A DNA stretch of 18,965 nucleotides, from NCBI GenBank assembly GCA_023399465.1, contig JAEWPB010000064.1:1-18965 (forward strand). Reading direction: 5' to 3'. Source of the stretch: Pseudomonadota bacterium (GTDB taxonomy: Bacteria; Pseudomonadota; Alphaproteobacteria; Rhizobiales; Rhizobiaceae). The position numbers and the translations under genes were made by a program. The notes beneath the pieces are model-generated. The model had not been told where the DNA came from and searched no databases. It saw only the letters and a list, made by a program, of their open reading frames with translations. Below are positions 13,868 to 18,965 of this stretch, piece by piece. Every line of letters starts with the position of its first letter. The first letter of the stretch is position 1.

Positions 13868-14741
13868 ACCATTGGTCGCGCCGCCAAGCGGACCTTCCGT
13901 CCTGCGCAGGCTGATGCAGCGCAAGCTGGCGCTTGTGGGACTGCTCATCGTCCTCATCTGCGTCGGTGGCGCAGTCTTTGCGACGTGGCTTGCGCCGTAC
14001 GATCCATACGAGCAGTTCTTCGACGGCCTGACGATCGAGGGTGCGCCGCTGCCGCCGAACGCTGCGTTCTGGTTCGGCACGGATCTTCTGGGGCGCGATC
14101 TCTTCTCGCGCATGCTCTACGGTGCGCAGACCTCGCTGGTGATCGGCCTGGTTGCCAATGGCGCCGCGCTTCTGATCGGCACGATCGTCGGCGTGACCGC
14201 GGGCTATTTCCGTGGCGTGGTCGGCGCGGTGCTGATGCGCTTCACCGACCTGATGATGGCATTTCCGGCGCTTCTTCTGGCGATCTGCCTTGCCGCGATC
14301 TTTTCGCCGTCGCTGTGGATCGTCGCGATGGTCATTGCCTTCGTGAACTGGGTCCAGACGGCTCGCGTGATCTTCACCCAGACCTCGTCGCTCGCCGAGC
14401 GCGATTACATCGCGGCGGAGAAGACACTCGGAGCCGGCCATGGCCGCATCCTCTTCCTGCACATCCTGCCGCATCTGATCCCGACGCTGATCGTCTGGGG
14501 CACCCTCGGCATTTCGACAACCGTCCTGCTCGAAGCGACGCTGTCTTTCCTCGGCATCGGCGTTCAGCCGCCGATCCCGTCGTGGGGCAACATCATTTTC
14601 GAGAACCAGACCTACTTCCAGTCGGCGCCATGGCTCGTCTTCATTCCGGGCGCAGCGATCTTGCTGCTCGCGCTCGCCTTCAATCTCGTGGGCGACGCGC
14701 TGCGCGACATTCTCGATCCGACACAACAGGGGCGTGACTGA
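13842..14741 (+). CDS. Peptide-type ABC transporter permease (DppC-like)
   Basis: 299 aa from the ATG at 13842, with GAGAGGGG eight bases upstream; a start at 13809 is open but lacks a site. The N-terminus (about 1-30) is a cytoplasmic segment, then a membrane helix (about 33-55), a periplasmic stretch containing the family motif WFGTDLLGRDLFSRMLYGAQ, and five further helices. The EAA loop that contacts the ATPase is visible (AAEKTLGAGHGRILFLHILP). This gives one half of the inner-membrane channel. It is encoded before the DppB-like partner, the reverse of the usual dpp/opp order, and its stop overlaps that gene by one base. Confidence 0.9.
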   Translation: MADASISPEPLVAPPSGPSVLRRLMQRKLALVGLLIVLICVGGAVFATWLAPYDPYEQFFDGLTIEGAPLPPNAAFWFGTDLLGRDLFSRMLYGAQTSLVIGLVANGAALLIGTIVGVTAGYFRGVVGAVLMRFTDLMMAFPALLLAICLAAIFSPSLWIVAMVIAFVNWVQTARVIFTQTSSLAERDYIAAEKTLGAGHGRILFLHILPHLIPTLIVWGTLGISTTVLLEATLSFLGIGVQPPIPSWGNIIFENQTYFQSAPWLVFIPGAAILLLALAFNLVGDALRDILDPTQQGRD

Positions 14742-15661
14742 TGGCTGCCTACATCCTTAGACGCCTCGTTCAGTCGGCGCTTATCCTGCTCGGCGTCTCG
14801 TTCATCACCTTCGTGCTGCTTTACGTGCTGCCGGCAGACCCGGTGCGGCAGATCGCCGGCCGTTCGGCCACCGCGGCTACGGTCGAGAGCATCCGCCAGC
14901 AGCTCGGCCTCGACCAGCCGTTCCTCGTCCAGTACGCAAATTACCTGCTCAACCTTGTGCAGGGCGACTTCGGCCGCTCCTACCTCCAGAAGACGGAGGT
15001 GGCCGAGCTTATCGCATCCCGTCTTCCGGCGACGCTTCTCCTGCTCGTCGCGGCCATTGCCTGTGAATTGTTGATCGGCCTGCCGCTCGGTATCGTCGCC
15101 GCGCTCAATCGCGGCAAGGCGATCGACAACGGCCTGATGCTGACGAGCTTCCTGACAGTTTCCGCGCCGCAATTCGTCGTCGCCCTGCTGCTGCTGTTTG
15201 TCTTCGCCGTGAAGCTCGGTTGGTTTCCGATTGGCGGCTACGGCACGTTTGCGCATCTCGTGCTGCCGGCGCTGACGCTCGGTATCCTCGGTTCAGGCTG
15301 GTATTCGCGCATCATGCGATCCTCGATGATCGATGTCCTGCGCGCCGACTTCATCCGCACCGCGCGAGCCAAGGGCCTCGGCCGCAGCAAGGTCATCCTC
15401 GGCCATGCCCTGCCGAACGCGATCCTGCCCATCATCGCCATGATCGGCATCGACATCGGCCTGTTCATGTCCGGCATCGTCGTCGTCGAGAGCGTGTTCG
15501 GCTGGCCCGGCATCGGCCAGTTGGCCTGGCAGGCGATCCAGCGCGTCGACATCCCGATTATCATGGGCGTTACGCTCGTCTCCGCCTTCGGCATCGTCAT
15601 CGGCAACCTCATCGCCGACCTGATCTCGCCGCTTATCGATCCGCGCATCAAATTGCGCTGA
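14741..15661 (+). CDS. Peptide-type ABC transporter permease (DppB-like)
   Basis: 306 aa. The ATG shares its A with the TGA of the preceding permease (TGATG), with AGGGG upstream. The N-terminal helix (about 9-30) has the family's start pattern YILRRLVQSALILLGVSFIT, followed by a periplasmic part with LGLDQPFLVQYANYLLNLVQGDFGRSY split over residues 53-80. Five more helices follow, with the EAA loop at RTARAKGLGRSKVILGHALP near 205-225. It forms the second half of the channel with the DppC-like protein. Transport of peptides is typical of the family, but other small amides, opines and sugars are also known substrates. Confidence 0.9.
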   Translation: MAAYILRRLVQSALILLGVSFITFVLLYVLPADPVRQIAGRSATAATVESIRQQLGLDQPFLVQYANYLLNLVQGDFGRSYLQKTEVAELIASRLPATLLLLVAAIACELLIGLPLGIVAALNRGKAIDNGLMLTSFLTVSAPQFVVALLLLFVFAVKLGWFPIGGYGTFAHLVLPALTLGILGSGWYSRIMRSSMIDVLRADFIRTARAKGLGRSKVILGHALPNAILPIIAMIGIDIGLFMSGIVVVESVFGWPGIGQLAWQAIQRVDIPIIMGVTLVSAFGIVIGNLIADLISPLIDPRIKLR

Positions 15662-15688
15662 CCCATCAACCAACTGGAGGGACTAAAA

Positions 15689-17305
15689 ATGAAGAAGTTC
15701 TTACTTTCGACCGCGCTGGCAGGCATCCTCGCCCTGCCGGCCCTTGCCCCGGTTCAGGCCGCTGAGCCGAAGCATGGCGGCAACATGATCGTCACCTACA
15801 AGGACGACGTGGCGACCCTGGACCCGGCCATCGGCTACGACTGGCAGAACTGGTCGATGATCAAGTCGGTCTTCGACGGACTGATGGATTACGAGCCGGG
15901 CACCACGACCCTGCGTCCGGGCCTTGCTGAAAGCTACGAGATTTCCGATGAGGGCCTGACCTACACCTTCAAGCTGCGCCCGGGCGTCAAGTTCCACAAC
16001 GGCCGCGAGCTGGTCGCCGACGACGTCGTCTACTCGATCAACCGTGTCGTCAACCCGGCGACCCAGTCGCCCGGCCAGGGCTTCTTCGCGATGATCGAGG
16101 GTTATGCCGAAGCGGCAGAAGGCAAGGCCAACTCCGTTTCCGGCGTTTCCGCTCCCGATGCCGGCACGGTCGTCTTCAAGCTGTCGCGCCCGGACGCCAC
16201 CTTCCTGCACGTGATGGCGCTGAACTTCTCGTTCATCGTCCCGAAGGAAGCCGTCGAGGCAGCCGGCGCCGACTTCGGCAAGAAGCCGGTTGGCACCGGC
16301 GCGTTCAAGCTGACCGAATGGACGCTCGGCCAGCGCCTCGTGTTCGAGAAGAACGCGGACTACTGGATTTCGGGCGTGCCTTACCTCGACAGCTTCACGG
16401 TTGAAGTCGGTCAGGAACCCGTTGTCGCCCTCCTGCGCGCGCAGAACGGCGAAGTCGACATTCCGGGCGACGGCATCCCGCCGGCGAAGTTCGTCGAAGT
16501 CATGAAGGATGAGGCCCAGGCCAGCCTCGTGGTCGAAGGCGGCCAGCTGCACACCGGCTACATCACCATGAACGTGACGCAGGCCCCGTTCGACAAGGTT
16601 GAAGTGCGCCGCGCTGTCAATATGGCGATCAACAAGGACCGTATCGTTCAGGTCATCAACGGCCGCGCCGTTCCTGCGACCCAGCCGCTGCCGCCGTCCA
16701 TGCCGGGCTACACTAAGGGCTACGAGGGCTACAAGTTCGACCAGGAAGCCGCGAAGAAGCTGCTTGCCGACGCCGGCTACGCAGACGGTTTCGACACCGA
16801 GCTGTTCGTTATGAACACCGACCCGAACCCGCGTATCGCCCAGGCGATCCAGCAGGACCTCAAGGCAATCGGCATCAACGCGTCGATCAAGTCGCTGGCT
16901 CAGGCCAATGTGATCGAGGCTGGCGGTGCAGGCACTGCTCCGATGATCTGGTCGGGCGGCATGGCATGGATTGCCGACTTCCCGGATCCGGCAAACTTCT
17001 ACGGCCCGATTCTCGGCTGCGGCGGTGCGGTCGAAGGCGGCTGGAACTGGTCGAAGTACTGCAATGCGGATCTCGACAAGCTGGCCGCCGAGGCAGACTC
17101 CATCGTCGACCCGGCAAAGGTGGACGAACGTCTGGCCAAGTGGTCCGAGATCTACATGAAGGTGATGGAAGACGCGCCGTGGGCGCCGGTGTTCAACGAA
17201 CAGCGCTTCACGCTGAAGTCGGCCCGCATGGGCGGTGACGACGCGCTCTACGTCGACCCGGTCTCGATCCCGGTCAACTACGACTACGTCTTCATCAAGG
17301 AGTAA
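15689..17305 (+). CDS. Periplasmic substrate-binding protein, family 5
   Basis: 538 aa. GGAGG eight bases before the ATG gives a strong start. Residues 1-24 are a type I signal peptide (MKKFLLSTALAGILALPALA, cleaved after Val-Gln-Ala); there is no lipobox Cys, so it is a free periplasmic protein. The body is a family-5 solute-binding protein: TLDPAIGYDWQNW, then LRPGLAESYEISDEGLTYTF and KLRPGVKFHNGRELVADDV near residues 70-115, then VRRAVNMAINKDRIV and PLPPSMPGY in the middle. Codon use is strongly biased to C-ending codons, a sign of high expression. It captures the substrate for the two permeases. The ligand is unknown; the adjoining amidase suggests an amide-containing compound. Confidence 0.92.
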   Translation: MKKFLLSTALAGILALPALAPVQAAEPKHGGNMIVTYKDDVATLDPAIGYDWQNWSMIKSVFDGLMDYEPGTTTLRPGLAESYEISDEGLTYTFKLRPGVKFHNGRELVADDVVYSINRVVNPATQSPGQGFFAMIEGYAEAAEGKANSVSGVSAPDAGTVVFKLSRPDATFLHVMALNFSFIVPKEAVEAAGADFGKKPVGTGAFKLTEWTLGQRLVFEKNADYWISGVPYLDSFTVEVGQEPVVALLRAQNGEVDIPGDGIPPAKFVEVMKDEAQASLVVEGGQLHTGYITMNVTQAPFDKVEVRRAVNMAINKDRIVQVINGRAVPATQPLPPSMPGYTKGYEGYKFDQEAAKKLLADAGYADGFDTELFVMNTDPNPRIAQAIQQDLKAIGINASIKSLAQANVIEAGGAGTAPMIWSGGMAWIADFPDPANFYGPILGCGGAVEGGWNWSKYCNADLDKLAAEADSIVDPAKVDERLAKWSEIYMKVMEDAPWAPVFNEQRFTLKSARMGGDDALYVDPVSIPVNYDYVFIKE

Positions 17306-17313
17306 GGCAGGTT

Positions 17314-18273
17314 ATGTGCAAGCACTGCAACCACACGATCCACGCCCATCAGCACCATTTCGGCTGGGACAATTCGTTTGCCCCCGCCCTGACGGCTTCT
17401 CCGGGCGAGACGATCCTGTTCCAGTGCCTTGACAGTTCTGGGGGCCAGCTCGGCCCCCAGTCCACCGTCGAGGATGTCAAGGGACTGGATTTTGCCAAGA
17501 TCAACCCGGTGTCCGGGCCGATCTACGTCGATGGCGCAAAGCCGGGTGACGTTCTCAAGGTGACGATCGAGAGCTTCACGCCGCAGCTTCGCGACGGCGC
17601 AGGCTTTGGCTGGACGGCAAATATTCCGGGCTTCGGCCTGCTTGCCGATCAGTTCACCGAACCGGCCCTGAACGTCTGGAAGTTCGACGCCACCAGCATG
17701 GAGCCGGCTCTGTTCGGCAAGAACGGCCGCGTGCCGCTGAAGCCGTTTGCCGGAACCATCGGTAACGCGCTCGCCGAAAACGGCCACCATACGGTCGTCC
17801 CGCCGCGCCGCGTCGGCGGCAATCTCGACATCCGCGACCTTGCAGCCGGAACCACCCTCTATCTGCCGGTCGAGGTCGATGGCGCGCTGTTCTCCGTCGG
17901 CGATACCCATGCTGCGCAGGGCGATGGCGAAGTTTGCGGCACGGCGATCGAAAGCCCGTTCGATGTCGTCCTGACGCTCGACCTCATCAAGGACCAGCCG
18001 CTGAAGACCCCACGCTTCACGACACCGGGTCCGGTGACCCGTCACCTCGACGCCAAGGGCTACGAAGTGACAACGGGGATTGGCCCTGACCTGTGGACCG
18101 CTGCGAAGGATGCTGTCGCCGGGATGGTCGATCTGCTCGCCACCACCCAAAAAATGGATCCGGTGGACGCTTATATGCTCGTCTCGACCTGCGGCGATCT
18201 GCGGATCTCCGAAATCGTCGACATGCCCAATGTCGTTGTCAGCTTCTATTTCCCGAGGGCCGTCTTCGAATGA
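17314..18273 (+). CDS. Acetamidase/formamidase-family hydrolase
   Basis: 319 aa. Family motifs are visible: HHFGWDNSFAPALTASPGE at 14-32, SGPIYVDGAKPGDVLKVTI, the large central stretch with AENGHHTVVPPRRVGGNLDI, LYLPVEVDGALFSVGDTHAA and GDGEVCGTAIE (conserved acidic and His residues of the catalytic face). It should split a small amide into ammonia and an acid in the cytoplasm. It is shorter than classical FmdA and of the compact bacterial type. The N-terminus is unusual: MCKHCNHTIHAHQHH holds two Cys and six His within 15 residues, suggesting metal binding. The gene follows the binding protein by 8 bases, and its stop overlaps the ATPase start (ATGA). A nearly self-complementary GC-rich stretch lies at 17438-17460. 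Confidence 0.88.
   Translation: MCKHCNHTIHAHQHHFGWDNSFAPALTASPGETILFQCLDSSGGQLGPQSTVEDVKGLDFAKINPVSGPIYVDGAKPGDVLKVTIESFTPQLRDGAGFGWTANIPGFGLLADQFTEPALNVWKFDATSMEPALFGKNGRVPLKPFAGTIGNALAENGHHTVVPPRRVGGNLDIRDLAAGTTLYLPVEVDGALFSVGDTHAAQGDGEVCGTAIESPFDVVLTLDLIKDQPLKTPRFTTPGPVTRHLDAKGYEVTTGIGPDLWTAAKDAVAGMVDLLATTQKMDPVDAYMLVSTCGDLRISEIVDMPNVVVSFYFPRAVFE
17438..17460 (+). repeat. Intragenic 9-bp GC-rich hairpin in the amidase gene
   Basis: CTGGGGGCC at 17438-17446 and GGCCCCCAG at 17452-17460 are exact reverse complements around AGCTC. It encodes the Ser-Gly-Gly-Gln-Leu-Gly-Pro-Gln segment near residue 45. No T-tract follows. It could slow RNA polymerase or affect mRNA stability, or merely reflect the amino acids coded. 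Confidence 0.45.
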
Positions 18274-18965
18274 CCGCAGCCATGCTTTCACCCGTGATCG
18301 ACAAGACGGCGGATATCGTCCTGTCGGTTCGCGACCTGCAGGTCTCTGCCCGCTCCAATCAGGGGCTCGTTCCGCTTGTCGACGGACTGAGCTTTGATCT
18401 GCATCGCGGAGAAACACTGGCGATCGCGGGGGAAAGCGGCTCCGGCAAGTCCATCACCTCGCTCGCCTGCATGGGGCTCTTGCCGGCCCCTGCTGTAAGA
18501 GTGACGGGGGGCTCCATCCGCTTCGGCGAAACGGAGCTGACGACGCTTCCGGAAAAGACGATGCAGGCGATGCGCGGCGCACGCATCGCCATGATCTTCC
18601 AGGAACCGATGACCGCACTCAACCCGGTCATGAGCATCGGGCGCCAGTTGATTGAAGCAATCCGCGCCCATGAACCGCTTTCTCTTTCCCAAGCAAGGGC
18701 CCGCGCGCTCGAGGCGGTGAAGGCTGTCCGGCTCTCTCAGCCGGAGAAGCGGCTGGAGCAATATCCCCACGAGCTTTCCGGCGGCATGCGTCAACGTGTG
18801 ATGATCGCCATGGCCATCGCCCTGCGCCCCTCCGTTCTCATCGCGGACGAACCGACGACGGCGCTCGACGTCACGGTTCAGCGCGAGGTGCTCGACCTCC
18901 TGAGAGACCTGCAGCGGGAACTCGGGACAGCCGTCATTCTCATCACCCACGACATGGGCGTCGTT
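18270..18965 (+). CDS. Peptide-type ABC transporter ATPase (DppD-like), 3' end outside window
   Basis: 232 codons are visible and the frame runs off the window. The ATG at 18270 overlaps the amidase stop (ATGA). All nucleotide-binding motifs appear in order: Walker A GESGSGKS at 54-61, Q-loop FQEP, signature LSGGMRQR at 169-176, Walker B VLIADEPT at 189-196, and the switch His at 227 (ITHD). The protein energises the two upstream permeases. NPVMSIGRQLIEAI after the Q-loop is typical of the oligopeptide/dipeptide group. Since only one ATPase start lies within the window, a second ATPase gene, or a fused double ATPase of GsiA type, is expected beyond the end. Confidence 0.93.
   Translation, partial: MTAAMLSPVIDKTADIVLSVRDLQVSARSNQGLVPLVDGLSFDLHRGETLAIAGESGSGKSITSLACMGLLPAPAVRVTGGSIRFGETELTTLPEKTMQAMRGARIAMIFQEPMTALNPVMSIGRQLIEAIRAHEPLSLSQARARALEAVKAVRLSQPEKRLEQYPHELSGGMRQRVMIAMAIALRPSVLIADEPTTALDVTVQREVLDLLRDLQRELGTAVILITHDMGVV

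Noticed and set aside
13701..14726. 341-aa open frame on - opposite the DppC-like gene
   Set aside because: A long antisense shadow caused by codon bias; it is rich in Arg, Asp and Glu with no domain.

Overview
The window looks like a piece of a Rhizobiaceae (Rhizobium/Ensifer/Agrobacterium-type alphaproteobacterium) chromosome or large replicon. The basis is GC-rich codon use, a class III adenylate cyclase joined to a TolB-like region and TPRs, a relative of the alphaproteobacterial ATPase-inhibitor zeta subunit, and an AmiC/AmiR-controlled peptide-type ABC uptake operon. No rRNA, tRNA, CRISPR array, insertion sequence or integrase was recognised. All calls come from reading the sequence and from remembered family knowledge; nothing was searched.

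Left part (1-5880). About 540 bases without a convincing gene are followed by a two-gene unit on + encoding exported proteins: an ankyrin-repeat protein and a YHS-domain protein. It converges, with a 9-base gap, on a large minus-strand adenylate cyclase. Upstream of the cyclase on the same strand are a zeta-subunit (DUF1476) paralogue with a shortened N-terminus and a small exported His/Asp-rich protein that ends in a clear intrinsic terminator. A roughly 560-base stretch with two hairpins leads to a 97-aa hypothetical protein on +.

Middle part (5980-11730). A divergent bdcR/bdcA pair (TetR regulator and short-chain dehydrogenase) shares a 73-base control region. Then come a minus-strand exported Ntn hydrolase of the choloylglycine hydrolase/penicillin V acylase family, a small low-affinity iron permease-family protein (minus), a short MgtC/SapB-family membrane protein (+), and a 589-aa SLC13-type permease with a TrkA-C-like insert (minus). 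These look like separate transcription units for envelope, ion and stress functions.

Right part (11730-18965). This is the most interesting segment. A 450-base leader region ends in a very strong intrinsic terminator only 14 bases before amiC. An apparent single operon follows: amiC (cytoplasmic amide-receptor type protein), amiR (ANTAR antiterminator), two peptide-type ABC permeases, a periplasmic family-5 binding protein, an acetamidase/formamidase-family enzyme, and an ABC ATPase cut by the window end. Many genes overlap by 1-26 bases. The likely logic is that AmiC senses a small amide-like compound and releases AmiR, and AmiR lets RNA polymerase pass the leader terminator. The cell then makes a transporter for the compound and an amidase that frees ammonia from it. 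Pocket residues in AmiC differ from the Pseudomonas acetamide sensor, so the inducer is probably different.
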